Of a stretch of DNA of 64,000 nt, positions 27,542 to 36,755 are shown one piece after another. Position numbers and translations under genes: made by a program. The first letter of the stretch is position 1. The number at the start of each line of letters is the position of its first letter. The stretch is taken from positions 124,001-188,000 of the forward strand of contig JAJFHZ010000034.1 of NCBI GenBank assembly GCA_021775355.1, given 5' to 3'. This DNA comes from Amylibacter sp. (GTDB lineage Bacteria > Pseudomonadota > Alphaproteobacteria > Rhodobacterales > Rhodobacteraceae). A model generated the notes under the pieces. The model was not told the DNA's origin. It ran no database searches and saw nothing but the letters and a program-made list of their open reading frames with translations.

Positions 27542-28717
27542 TCATGTTTTGCGAAACTGACGCACAAATACCGGGCTGGATACTTTGCGGATCGTTTCAA
27601 CAGGCGGTTGTGTATCCGGCTTTACTTCAGATACCGGCGTAGACATTGGTCTAGTGCGTGTTGATATTGGTCTGGGTGCCGATGTTGGCTTAGGCTCTAG
27701 GCGATCAAACGGGTTGGGTTTAAGTTGTGTCACTTTCGGATCCGCTGTCCCAAGTATTTCTGCCTGTTCAGTTTCGGATATTTCTTTGTGGTCGGATTCC
27801 GGTATTTCCGCTTGTTTCGTTACCCGCTTGGAATTGGATGTTTCGGTTTTTTCGGCTGCCTGTTCGGAAACTGGCGTTTCGGTGTTTCTGATTTTTCTGC
27901 TGAATTTATTGATAATTGCGTTGACTATGGATGGATCGTTAGTGCCTTTGGCGACAGAAATTATATGCCACAAGCTGCGAATATACGCTATTGCAAGAAG
28001 CAGATAGGCAATGGGATAGATCGGGTTGCTAAAGGCGTTGTCATCGATCTGTTTTTGTAAAACAGCATTGCGATTGCCAAAGAAGGCCTTGATATAAATT
28101 GGGTTAACACCGTATTTGCCGTATTCGATACCCAGTTTTGCAAGGGTTTCTTGGGCCAGTTTTTCATGTTCGGGCTCAAATAAAGCCAGTTGACCGTTCA
28201 CTTTTACAATCGGCCCTATTTGCCCATAACTGTCAGAAAGTGTTTGGGCTTTCTTGAAGATGGTTTCATTTTCAGACACGATCGCGCCAATAAGCCTTTT
28301 TTCGACACTTTTGTTAAAGTCATAGCGTTTATTTACATTCGTATGTTCTAAAGCTCTGGCCGAAGCATTTGTTGCAGTATTTTCAGATAAAGCTTCTGTT
28401 GCTGTATAAAGTGGTACGATAAACTTGGTATTTTCCACACCGTCTGCAACGATTGTGAACTTGAATTTATCAGACAGGTCTATTTCCGCCAAAAGATTCA
28501 TTTCACCCAAATCGTCTTTTTGCTGTTTTTCCACAGAATCTTCTACGCGGATAAGGGGAGGTGGGCCATTCTTTACCGCAATCATAGCCTCTTGTTTTCC
28601 TGCGTTGATTTGACCATTCAAGAAAACCGCTAAATACAAGGTAATAAATGATAAAACTAAAACTATCACAGGGTTCTTAAAAAAAACCAGGTCAAGTATG
28701 AACCGTATTACGTACAT
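27542..28717 (-). CDS. Hypothetical two-span membrane protein
   Basis: About 391 residues from the ATG at 28717 (aggg upstream; the longer frame would need a TTG start). A first span (NPVIVLVLSFITLYLAVFL) is followed by about 200 probably periplasmic residues, then a second span (IYPIAYLLLAIAYIRSLWHI). The roughly 130-residue C-terminal tail is rich in Glu, Thr, Pro and Ser with repeated E-T/S-E-Q-A-E-style segments, and ends basic (FVRQFRKT). I recognise no domain. Codon use is somewhat more AT-rich than its neighbours. Confidence 0.75.
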   Translation of the reverse strand: MYVIRFILDLVFFKNPVIVLVLSFITLYLAVFLNGQINAGKQEAMIAVKNGPPPLIRVEDSVEKQQKDDLGEMNLLAEIDLSDKFKFTIVADGVENTKFIVPLYTATEALSENTATNASARALEHTNVNKRYDFNKSVEKRLIGAIVSENETIFKKAQTLSDSYGQIGPIVKVNGQLALFEPEHEKLAQETLAKLGIEYGKYGVNPIYIKAFFGNRNAVLQKQIDDNAFSNPIYPIAYLLLAIAYIRSLWHIISVAKGTNDPSIVNAIINKFSRKIRNTETPVSEQAAEKTETSNSKRVTKQAEIPESDHKEISETEQAEILGTADPKVTQLKPNPFDRLEPKPTSAPRPISTRTRPMSTPVSEVKPDTQPPVETIRKVSSPVFVRQFRKT

Positions 28718-28918
28718 TTTGTCTGCCCTATGTCGTATATTTTTGCTGATGTTTGTTAATGTTTTGCAAAGGATTTTGGTCAAAATAAGGCAATTTCAAC
28801 CTAAGCGTGTGTAAAGGCAAGGTAAATTTACGAAAAATACCCTGAAAACAACATAATACTTTCCCTTGATACCCTGTATGGATACGGCCAAACTATATTA
28901 TAACGAAATATGCCTGTT

Positions 28919-28966
28919 GTGTGCTTGACACTTTAAGCTTTAAGCACACTTATAAAGGTATATAAT
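28919..28966 (+). promoter_or_regulatory. Putative promoter and inverted repeat upstream of lon
   Basis: An inverted repeat, gtgtgctt at 28919-28926 and aagcacac at 28942-28949, contains cttgaca (28924-28930) in its left arm and is followed by cttataaagg and tataat. The cttgac ... cttata pair resembles alphaproteobacterial heat-shock (RpoH) promoters with slightly long spacing, which would suit lon. The surrounding 315 bases between the divergent genes hold nothing else that I can see. Confidence 0.4.
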
Positions 28967-29032
28967 TGGAGAAATGCCGCGTTGCTGGGAAAACCGGGGC
29001 GCAAAGTTTCTTGCTAAAATAAAGGAATAAAC

Positions 29033-31444
29033 ATGTCAGACGCGAGCAGCGTATCTTATCCAGTGCTTCCATTACGTGATATCGTGGTGTTCCCACATAT
29101 GATTGTACCTCTATTCGTGGGCCGTGAAAAATCGGTTCGCGCGTTGGAAGCGGTAATGGATGATAACAAAGAAATCCTGTTATCATCACAAATAGACCCG
29201 TCCGAGGACGAGCCGACCGAAGAAACCATTTACCCAACCGGTGTATTGGCCAGTGTTTTGCAGCTGTTAAAGCTGCCTGATGGTACGGTGAAAGTTCTTG
29301 TCGAGGGTTTGCGCCGTGTTCGGATCACTGAATACCTAGACAACCCTAATTATTTTGAAGCGACGTCCGAATTTTTGGTGGAAACCGAAAATGATCCTAA
29401 CGCAATAGAGGCTTTAAGCCGTTCGGTTTCAAAGGAATTTGAACGCTATGCCAAGTTGAATAAGTCCATACCGGAAGAGGCTTTATCTGCCGTTGCAAAA
29501 TCCGACGGTGCTGAAAAGCTGGCCGATACGGTTGCCGGCCATCTGTCAATTCGTGTGGACCAAAAGCAGGAATTGCTGGAAACGCTGGATCTGTCCGAGC
29601 GTTTGGAGAAAATCTACGGACTGATGCAGGGCGAAATGTCTGTGCTGAAGGTTGAGAAAAGGATCAAAAGCCGCGTTAAAAACCAAATGGAACGCACACA
29701 GCGCGAATATTATCTGAACGAACAGATGAAAGCTATTCAGCAAGAGCTGGGCGATGGTGAGCAGGGCGGTGGTGATGAAGTGTCCGAGCTGGAAAACCAG
29801 ATTGCAAACACCAAGCTTTCCAAAGAGGCTAAGGAAAAAGCCGAAGGCGAGCTGAAAAAACTGCGCCAGATGTCACCGATGTCTGCGGAGGCAACTGTTG
29901 TACGCAATTATCTGGATTGGATGTTGTCGATCCCATGGGGCAAAAAATCCCGTGTGAAAAAAGACCTGAACCGTGCCGAGGAAATTCTTGATGCGGATCA
30001 TTACGGTTTGGAAAAGGTCAAAGAACGCATCGTGGAATATTTGGCGGTGCAAAAACGATCAGCCAAACTGAAAGGGCCAATCTTGTGCCTTGTTGGCCCC
30101 CCGGGTGTGGGTAAAACCAGCTTGGGCAAGTCTGTTGCACGCGCTACAGGGCGTGAATTTATCCGCATTTCACTTGGTGGCGTTCGCGACGAAAGTGAAA
30201 TTCGCGGGCATCGTCGGACTTATATCGGATCAATGCCCGGTAAAATTATCCAGTCGATGAAAAAAGCCAAAACCACCAATCCGCTGATTTTGTTGGATGA
30301 GATCGACAAAATGGGTACAGATATGCGCGGTGACCCTGCTAGTGCTTTGTTGGAAGTGCTTGATCCTGAACAAAACGGTACTTTTGTCGATCACTATATG
30401 GAGGTTGAATATGACCTTTCCAACGTGATGTTCGTAACCACTTCAAATTCATATAATATCCCCGGACCTTTGTTGGACCGGATGGAAGTGATTGCGTTGT
30501 CCGGTTACACAGAAGATGAAAAGCAAGAGATTGCCAAACGTCATTTGTTGGACAAGCAGCTGAAGAACCATGGGTTGCGCAAAGGCGAATTCTCATTGAA
30601 TGACAATGCCTTATTGGACATTGTTCGTCTATACACCCGTGAAGCAGGTGTGCGGAACCTTGAACGCGAACTGGCGAAGCTGTGTCGTAAGGCTGTGACC
30701 CGGATTGTAAAAGGTGCGCAGAAAATTGTGGAAATCAGCTCCGATAATCTGGAAGAGTATTTGGGTGTGAAACGCTTCAAATATGGCTTGGCCGAAGAAA
30801 AAGACCAGATCGGCGTTGTCACGGGGCTTGCCTATACATCCGTTGGTGGTGAATTGCTGTCAATCGAGGCGTTGAAATTGCCCGGCAAAGGTCGGATGAA
30901 GACGACGGGTAAACTGGGCGATGTGATGAAGGAAAGCATTGACGCGGCATCTTCATATGTGCGTTCGATCAGCCCTGAAATCGGTATCAAGCCGCCCATG
31001 TTCGAGAAAATCGATATTCACGTTCACGTGCCTGAAGGGGCCACGCCAAAAGACGGGCCATCGGCGGGTGTCGGGATGGTGACATCTATTGTATCGGTTC
31101 TGACGGGTATTGCGGTGCGCAAAGATATTGCGATGACGGGCGAGGTTACCTTGCGCGGTCATGTACTGCCCATTGGCGGGTTGAAAGAAAAGCTTTTAGC
31201 GGCCTTGCGCGGCGGAGTGAAAACCGTATTGATCCCGAAAGACAATGAAAAAGACTTGCCCGAAATCCCCGATAACGTAAAGGCGGGACTAAAGATTATT
31301 CCTGTCAGCCGTGTGTCAGAGGTTCTGGAGCATGCACTGGTATCAAAACCTGAACCTGTAATTTGGGATGAAGAAGCCGAAGAAGCGGCAGCGGCGGCAT
31401 TGTCTGCAAGCAAAGGTGGTGATAAACCTGCGGTTGCTCACTAA
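29033..31444 (+). CDS. lon: ATP-dependent protease Lon
   Basis: This 803-residue LonA protease degrades misfolded and regulatory proteins in the cytosol. In order it has the N-terminal substrate domain (YPVLPLRDIVVFPHMIVPLF), coiled coil (residues about 190-260), AAA+ module with Walker A GPPGVGKTSLGKS and Walker B LILLDEIDKM, and the protease domain with the Ser in KDGPSAGVGM and the Lys in IGGLKEKLLAA. The Ala/Glu-rich tail is typical. A terminator follows. Confidence 0.98.
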   Translation: MSDASSVSYPVLPLRDIVVFPHMIVPLFVGREKSVRALEAVMDDNKEILLSSQIDPSEDEPTEETIYPTGVLASVLQLLKLPDGTVKVLVEGLRRVRITEYLDNPNYFEATSEFLVETENDPNAIEALSRSVSKEFERYAKLNKSIPEEALSAVAKSDGAEKLADTVAGHLSIRVDQKQELLETLDLSERLEKIYGLMQGEMSVLKVEKRIKSRVKNQMERTQREYYLNEQMKAIQQELGDGEQGGGDEVSELENQIANTKLSKEAKEKAEGELKKLRQMSPMSAEATVVRNYLDWMLSIPWGKKSRVKKDLNRAEEILDADHYGLEKVKERIVEYLAVQKRSAKLKGPILCLVGPPGVGKTSLGKSVARATGREFIRISLGGVRDESEIRGHRRTYIGSMPGKIIQSMKKAKTTNPLILLDEIDKMGTDMRGDPASALLEVLDPEQNGTFVDHYMEVEYDLSNVMFVTTSNSYNIPGPLLDRMEVIALSGYTEDEKQEIAKRHLLDKQLKNHGLRKGEFSLNDNALLDIVRLYTREAGVRNLERELAKLCRKAVTRIVKGAQKIVEISSDNLEEYLGVKRFKYGLAEEKDQIGVVTGLAYTSVGGELLSIEALKLPGKGRMKTTGKLGDVMKESIDAASSYVRSISPEIGIKPPMFEKIDIHVHVPEGATPKDGPSAGVGMVTSIVSVLTGIAVRKDIAMTGEVTLRGHVLPIGGLKEKLLAALRGGVKTVLIPKDNEKDLPEIPDNVKAGLKIIPVSRVSEVLEHALVSKPEPVIWDEEAEEAAAAALSASKGGDKPAVAH

Positions 31445-31526
31445 TCTCTAAATGTAGGTAACTTATGTGGAATATACCTACGGTTGCCTGTTGAGCCCTA
31501 AATGTAGACATTTAATCAATAATAAT

Positions 31527-31555
31527 GCTACCGGTTGACAAAGTCGGTAGCTTTT
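31527..31555 (+). terminator. Intrinsic terminator after lon
   Basis: Stem gctaccg / cggtagc (7 bp, 11-base loop) is followed by tttt, 83 bases past the lon stop and before the HU-like gene. Confidence 0.75.
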
Positions 31556-31605
31556 CGAACTTTTTTATCTTATATTTTATCTAAAACAATAAAGGTTGAG
31601 CAAAA

Positions 31606-31989
31606 ATGACTACACCAAAAAAAACAACACCCAAAAAAACTACACATAAAAAGACACCTTTAAAGACTGTATCAAGCACTGATGAAGTTGTACTTGATGA
31701 AGACGTAAGCGTGGAAGCAAATGAAACGCCTTCTGATCCAAATCTGATAAAGAAAAAAGAAATTTATGATCATGTATCCGTTTCAACAGGTTTGCGCAAA
31801 CGTGATGTGCGCGAAGCAGTGGATAGTCTTTTGGAATATCTGCATAAATGTCTTGAAGACGGTAAAACTGTTCAAATGCCGCCACTGGGAAAAATCAAGT
31901 CAATTGAACGTGGTTCGGGTGAAAATGCCAAGACACATTACAAGCTGATGCTTAAGAAGCCAAACGATCCTGAAAAAAAGTCTGCCTGA
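31606..31989 (+). CDS. HU-family DNA-binding protein with Lys/Thr-rich N-terminal arm
   Basis: In this 127-residue protein the C-terminal 85 residues match the HU/IHF fold (IYDHVSVSTGLRKRDVREAV ... GKTVQMPPLGKIKSIERG). The first 23 residues are a low-complexity basic arm built on T-P-K-K-T repeats, followed by an acidic linker (VVLDEDVSVEANE). The usual RNP arm motif is replaced, so DNA bending may differ from classical HU. It is probably a nucleoid-associated protein. Confidence 0.82.
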   Translation: MTTPKKTTPKKTTHKKTPLKTVSSTDEVVLDEDVSVEANETPSDPNLIKKKEIYDHVSVSTGLRKRDVREAVDSLLEYLHKCLEDGKTVQMPPLGKIKSIERGSGENAKTHYKLMLKKPNDPEKKSA

Positions 31990-32042
31990 TGTGAAACTAC
32001 CCCTTGATGCGGCTGGCAACTCTGTCTAAAAGCCGCGTCAGT

Positions 32043-32118
<76 letters not shown>

Positions 32119-32145
32119 CTTACACCTTTTATAGACGTATTTGTT

Positions 32146-32742
32146 ATGAAACTGCCATTATTATATCTATTGCGCCACGGACAAACCGAATGGAATGCAG
32201 CCGGGCGTTTTCAAGGACAGATGAATTCTGATTTAACAGAAGTAGGGCAAGGCCACGCAGCGGCGCAAGGGCGATTGTTGGGACCGATCTTTGAACAATT
32301 TCCCGATATTGATATTTTTGGCAGCCCGCTGGGGCGGGTACAAGAAACCGTGCAGATTGCCTTGGCTAATCATGGGCGTGAACCCATATTCAATGACGAT
32401 TTGAAAGAGATTTCGGTAGGCGATTGGGAGGGTTGTACTAAACTTGATATAGAAGCTGGCTGGCCCGTTATTTACAATGAAAGCCAGACGTCACTGGATA
32501 TGTTCCTGTCAGCACCAAAAGGTGAAACCTACGATGATATGTATGAACGCTGCCATCGGTTCTTAAGTCATTTGACAGGGCCAAGCGTTGTCTTTTCGCA
32601 TGGCGTGACTATCCGTTTTTTACGTAAAATCGCATGCGGCCTGTCATATGAAGAACTGACACAATTGGACAATCAGCAAGGTAGTATTTATGTGATCAGG
32701 GAAGGTCAAGAAACGCTTTTGACCGAAGTCAAAACGCCCTAA
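32146..32742 (+). CDS. Histidine phosphatase family protein (copy 1)
   Basis: This 198-residue phosphoglycerate-mutase-like enzyme has the catalytic LLRHGQTEWN at residues about 6-15, and the second His in VFSHGVTIRF. I start at 32146; the longer frame runs back into tRNA-Val. It is clearly paralogous to the gene at 35476 (shared RHGQTEWN, GQMNSDLT and SHGxT motifs). It lies 30 bases upstream of the molybdenum hydroxylase small subunit. The substrate is unknown. Confidence 0.9.
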   Translation: MKLPLLYLLRHGQTEWNAAGRFQGQMNSDLTEVGQGHAAAQGRLLGPIFEQFPDIDIFGSPLGRVQETVQIALANHGREPIFNDDLKEISVGDWEGCTKLDIEAGWPVIYNESQTSLDMFLSAPKGETYDDMYERCHRFLSHLTGPSVVFSHGVTIRFLRKIACGLSYEELTQLDNQQGSIYVIREGQETLLTEVKTP

Positions 32743-32772
32743 GCTGCGATTCTGTTGTTAGGAGATCGCGAT

Positions 32773-33231
32773 ATGCAGCTTTCGGTGAATGGTAATTCAT
32801 ATGATGTAGATGTCGAAGATGACATGCCGTTGTTATGGGTGTTGCGCGATGAGTTGGGCATACACGGACCCAAATACGGTTGTGGCATTGCCCAATGCGG
32901 GGCTTGTACCGTGCATATCGATGGCGAATCCGTACGATCTTGTTCCTATGCCGTGGGTGATGTTGATGGTGAAATCACTACGATTGAAGGTTTGGGAACA
33001 CCTGATGCATTGCATGCGGTGCAACAGGCGTGGATTACGCATCAGGTGGCGCAATGCGGTTATTGCCAATCAGGGCAGATTATGGAAGCAGCAGCGTTTC
33101 TTGCGACAAACATCAACCCAACAGACACAGATATTGATGACGCGATGTCAGCCAATCTGTGCCGGTGCGGGACATACCCGCGTATACGTGTGGCGATAAA
33201 ATCGGCGGCAGCAACATTAAGGGGGGCTTGA
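32773..33231 (+). CDS. Molybdenum hydroxylase small [2Fe-2S] subunit (IorA-like)
   Basis: This 152-residue protein has two [2Fe-2S] domains: plant-type ferredoxin [20 protein letters not shown] plus the helical domain with [10 protein letters not shown] and CRCGTYPRI. The family carries electrons from the Mo centre in isoquinoline 1-oxidoreductase-like and aldehyde dehydrogenases. Start at 32773 with aggag. The large subunit starts two bases after its stop. No FAD subunit gene is present, as expected for the IorAB type. Confidence 0.93.
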   Translation: MQLSVNGNSYDVDVEDDMPLLWVLRDELGIHGPKYGCGIAQCGACTVHIDGESVRSCSYAVGDVDGEITTIEGLGTPDALHAVQQAWITHQVAQCGYCQSGQIMEAAAFLATNINPTDTDIDDAMSANLCRCGTYPRIRVAIKSAAATLRGA

Positions 33232-33233
33232 TC

Positions 33234-35471
33234 ATGGGGCGTATCAAAAGCATTGCGCGGCGTACATTCCTGATTGGCTCTGCCGCTATCGTTGGCGGGG
33301 TGGCGTTTGGTTATTATGCGTATAAGAAACCGATTGCGAACCCGTTGCTGGACGATTTGGCGGATGGGGCAGCGGCGATCACGCCTTATGTGTTGATTGA
33401 CCAAAATGGTATTACACTGATCACCCCGCGCACCGATGTGGGGCAAGGGGCTTATTCGGTTCAGGCGGCTTTGATCGCAGAAGAGCTGGATGTCAGGCTG
33501 GATCAGGTTAACATCGACCCCGGCAAACCAAGTACGGCTTATTACAACGGTAAAGTCGCTTTTGAAGGGTTCCCGCTGGCTGCGACCGACAGCAGTTATA
33601 TTGCACAAAAGGGGCGGGTTATGGGGGATGTTGCAGGTAAATTGCTGGGTTTGCAACTGACTGGTGGTTCCTCTACGGTTTCTGATGCATATGAAAAGCT
33701 GCGCATGGCGGGGGCTGTGGCACGCGCAACTTTGCTGGCTGCGGCAGCACAAAAAACCTATATAGATGTTACCGATTTGAAAACCCGCGACGGTGCGGTT
33801 TTATTTCCTGATGGCTCTACAATAAGCTATCTTGAACTGGCGCCGGTTGCGGCAACAATTGAGCCTGTGACAGAGATATCTCTGAAACCAGAAAGTGAAT
33901 GGCGCTATTTGGGTAAAGATATGCAACGTCTTGATATCGTATCTAAATCCACCGGCACCCAAAGCTATGGTATCGATGTGGTGATGGATGGGATGGTTTT
34001 TGCCACCGTGCGCACCAATCCGCGCAGGGGCGATATGATCAGTTATGATGACACTGCTGCAAAAAACATGCGCGGGGTGAATAATATCGTGCCGATTACG
34101 GGTGGTATCGGGGTTATTGCTGATAACACATGGCGGGCGTTTCAAGCTGCGCATGCGGTTGAGTTTAATTGGGGGCCTGCCCCTTATCCTAAGACCACGG
34201 ATGATATGTGGGCGGTTGTCGGCGACAGTTTTACCAAGAAATTACAGGATAGTCAGTTCACGGATGATGGTGATGTAGATGAAGCTTTGGCAGTGGCGGA
34301 TGTACTGGAAGCAGAATACCGTATTCCCTATCTGGCCCATGCACCGCTAGAGCCGATGACGGCCACGGTATTGCTGACAGATATCCGACTGGATATTTGG
34401 ACGGCTACGCAAATCCCGCGTTTCATGCAGGCAAATGCGGCCAAACTAACAGGGTTGGATGTTGATGATGTGCATATCCATGTGCTGATGTCCGGTGGCA
34501 GTTTCGGGCGGCGTCTGGAAGATGATTATGTACTGCAAGCGGTTGAAATTGCACAAACCATCAAGGGCACCCCTGTCAAGATGACATGGCAACGTGAACA
34601 GGATATGACCCATGATTTCCCGCGGCCGATGCAAATGTCGCGGGCGCGCGGGGCGGTGAAAGACGGGCAAGTCGATGCGTTAGATCTGGGCATTGCCGCA
34701 CAATCCGTGACGGCTTCACAGATCGGCCGAGTGGGTTTGCCTGTCGCGGGGCCTGACATGATGATTGTGGCAGGTGCTTGGGATCAACCGTTTTCCATTC
34801 CAAACTACCGTGTCACGGGGTTTCGCGTGCCTGAAATGGTACCGGTCAGTTCGTGGCGGTCAGTTGGGGCTTCGGGTAACGGTTTTTTGCATGATTGTTT
34901 TCTAGACGAGTTGATACATGTGGCAGGGGCAGATCCGTTGGAGGAACGCATTCGCCTGTGCTGGCACGAACCTTCGCGCAAAGTGCTGGAAGCGGTGGGC
35001 GAGATGTCAAACTGGGGCAGTAAAATGGGGCCAAATCGCGGACGCGGTGTGGCCTTTACCTTGTCGTTCGGGGTGCCCGTTGCGGAAGTGATCGAGGTTA
35101 CGAACACTGCCGATGGGATCAGGATAGACAAAGCTTATGTCGCGGCGGAAGTGGGTCGCGTGATGGACCCTGTCAACTTTGATAATCAGGTTCAAGGCGG
35201 CCTGATTTGGGGATTAAGTCATGCAATTTATGGCGCGCTAACCTTTGACGACGGGATGCCTGAGCAAGATAACTATGACACATATGAAGTGATGCGCATG
35301 TATCAAACGCCTGAAATAATTGTGCGCGGTTTGGAAAATAGTGATCAAATTCGCGGCATAGGCGAGCCACCCGTGCCGCCGGCGGCACCTGCGTTGGCCA
35401 ATGCGATTTTTGCCGCGACGGGCAAACGTATACGTGAATTGCCCCTGATCAAACACATTGATTTTGTGTAA
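33234..35471 (+). CDS. Molybdenum hydroxylase large subunit (IorB-like)
   Basis: This 745-residue catalytic subunit begins with a Tat-type signal (SIARRTFLIGSAAIVGGVAF), placing the enzyme at or outside the inner membrane. The body matches the xanthine dehydrogenase-type molybdopterin-binding subunit, with GSFGRRLEDDYVLQAVEIAQ, SWRSVGASGNGFLHDCFLDE, and the catalytic Glu in IRGIGEPPVPPAAPALANAI. Relatives oxidise N-heterocycles or aldehydes; the real substrate is unknown. Sandwiched between two paralogous phosphatase genes on the same strand. Confidence 0.9.
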   Translation: MGRIKSIARRTFLIGSAAIVGGVAFGYYAYKKPIANPLLDDLADGAAAITPYVLIDQNGITLITPRTDVGQGAYSVQAALIAEELDVRLDQVNIDPGKPSTAYYNGKVAFEGFPLAATDSSYIAQKGRVMGDVAGKLLGLQLTGGSSTVSDAYEKLRMAGAVARATLLAAAAQKTYIDVTDLKTRDGAVLFPDGSTISYLELAPVAATIEPVTEISLKPESEWRYLGKDMQRLDIVSKSTGTQSYGIDVVMDGMVFATVRTNPRRGDMISYDDTAAKNMRGVNNIVPITGGIGVIADNTWRAFQAAHAVEFNWGPAPYPKTTDDMWAVVGDSFTKKLQDSQFTDDGDVDEALAVADVLEAEYRIPYLAHAPLEPMTATVLLTDIRLDIWTATQIPRFMQANAAKLTGLDVDDVHIHVLMSGGSFGRRLEDDYVLQAVEIAQTIKGTPVKMTWQREQDMTHDFPRPMQMSRARGAVKDGQVDALDLGIAAQSVTASQIGRVGLPVAGPDMMIVAGAWDQPFSIPNYRVTGFRVPEMVPVSSWRSVGASGNGFLHDCFLDELIHVAGADPLEERIRLCWHEPSRKVLEAVGEMSNWGSKMGPNRGRGVAFTLSFGVPVAEVIEVTNTADGIRIDKAYVAAEVGRVMDPVNFDNQVQGGLIWGLSHAIYGALTFDDGMPEQDNYDTYEVMRMYQTPEIIVRGLENSDQIRGIGEPPVPPAAPALANAIFAATGKRIRELPLIKHIDFV

Positions 35472-35475
35472 CCCC

Positions 35476-36063
35476 ATGTCAGAGTTTCCACCGATTTACA
35501 TCCTGCGTCACGGGCAGACCGAATGGAACCTGCAACGCCGCTGTCAGGGGCAGATGAACTCTGATCTGACCGCTTTGGGGCGGGTGCAGGCCGCTGATCA
35601 AGGTGTGTTATTGAAAAATGTGTTTGCCGAGCATCCGAATGCGCAGGTTGTATGCAGCCCGCAGGGCCGTGCGCGTGAAACGGCGAGAATTGCACTGGCG
35701 AAACACGATGTTTGTATCCGTTTTGATTCCCGGGTGTCCGAGCTGGCCGCCGGTGTCTGGACAGGCATGCCACACGATCAAATCGCCGTAAAATGGCCTG
35801 CGCTGTTCAACGACGAAATAACGATCTTTGAAGCGTCGCTGAATGCGGTAGAGGGCGAAGGATATGCGGCTTTAAAAGCCCGTTGTCAGGATTTTCTGGT
35901 AAGTGTTTCCGGCCCGACAGTGGTTATTAGCCACGGCATTACCAGTATGGTATTGCGTGGACTGGTCTGCGGTTTGGATTATGATGCGATTAAAATGCTA
36001 CCGTATACCCAAGGCTGCGTCTTTGCCCTGATTGAGGGCAAGGAACAGACTATTACACGCTGA
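35476..36063 (+). CDS. Histidine phosphatase family protein (copy 2)
   Basis: This 195-residue paralogue of the gene at 32146 has the catalytic YILRHGQTEWN and the second His in VVISHGITSMVLRGL. It starts four bases after the Mo-hydroxylase large subunit stop, so it is almost certainly in the same operon. Substrate unknown. Its own similarity to copy 1 over the whole length suggests a duplication that brackets iorAB. Confidence 0.9.
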   Translation: MSEFPPIYILRHGQTEWNLQRRCQGQMNSDLTALGRVQAADQGVLLKNVFAEHPNAQVVCSPQGRARETARIALAKHDVCIRFDSRVSELAAGVWTGMPHDQIAVKWPALFNDEITIFEASLNAVEGEGYAALKARCQDFLVSVSGPTVVISHGITSMVLRGLVCGLDYDAIKMLPYTQGCVFALIEGKEQTITR

Positions 36064-36072
36064 ATTGCTGAT

Positions 36073-36705
36073 TTATTGCGTGCCGTAAATCCGGTCGCCC
36101 GCGTCACCTAGGCCGGGTACAATGTAGCCAACCTCATTCAGCTTTTCGTCCAGCGATGCGGTGATGATTGGCACATCGGGATGGGCTTCTTTCATTCGAG
36201 CGACCCCTTCGGGGGCGGCAAGCAGGCACAAGAATACGATGTTTTTGGCACCGGCTTCTTTCAGCATATCAATAGCAGTAGCCGATGAGTTGCCTGTGGC
36301 CAACATCGGGTCAACCGCGATAACAAAGCGTTTGTCCATCTCTGATGGCACTTTGAAGTAGTATTCCACTGGTTTCAGGGTCTCTTCATCGCGGTAAAGA
36401 CCGACAAATCCAACGCGGGCCGACGGGATTAGATCCAGCATTCCGTCCAGCAATCCGTTGCCTGCGCGCAAGATCGAGACCAGTGCCAGTTTTTTGCCGG
36501 CCAGTTTGGGTGCTTCAATCGTGGCCATTGGTGTTTCGATAGTTTTGGTGGTTATCGGCAGATCGCGCGTAACCTCATATGCCAACAAGTGGCTGATTTC
36601 ACGTAAAAGCTGACGAAACTGATTGGACGGCGTGTTCTTGTCACGCATGATGGTCAGTTTGTGCTGGATTAGCGGGTGGTTCACGACTGTCAGGTGTTGG
36701 GGCAT
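36073..36705 (-). CDS. upp: Uracil phosphoribosyltransferase
   Basis: The 210-residue pyrimidine salvage enzyme makes UMP from uracil and PRPP. The PRPP-binding loop reads [20 protein letters not shown], and the C-terminal uracil site [17 protein letters not shown] is canonical. It is convergent with the phosphatase gene across a 9-base gap. Confidence 0.97.
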   Translation of the reverse strand: MPQHLTVVNHPLIQHKLTIMRDKNTPSNQFRQLLREISHLLAYEVTRDLPITTKTIETPMATIEAPKLAGKKLALVSILRAGNGLLDGMLDLIPSARVGFVGLYRDEETLKPVEYYFKVPSEMDKRFVIAVDPMLATGNSSATAIDMLKEAGAKNIVFLCLLAAPEGVARMKEAHPDVPIITASLDEKLNEVGYIVPGLGDAGDRIYGTQ

Positions 36706-36755
36706 ATCTGGTTCTTTCTAGTTCAGGCGCATTATTTTACCGAATGATCAAATGA

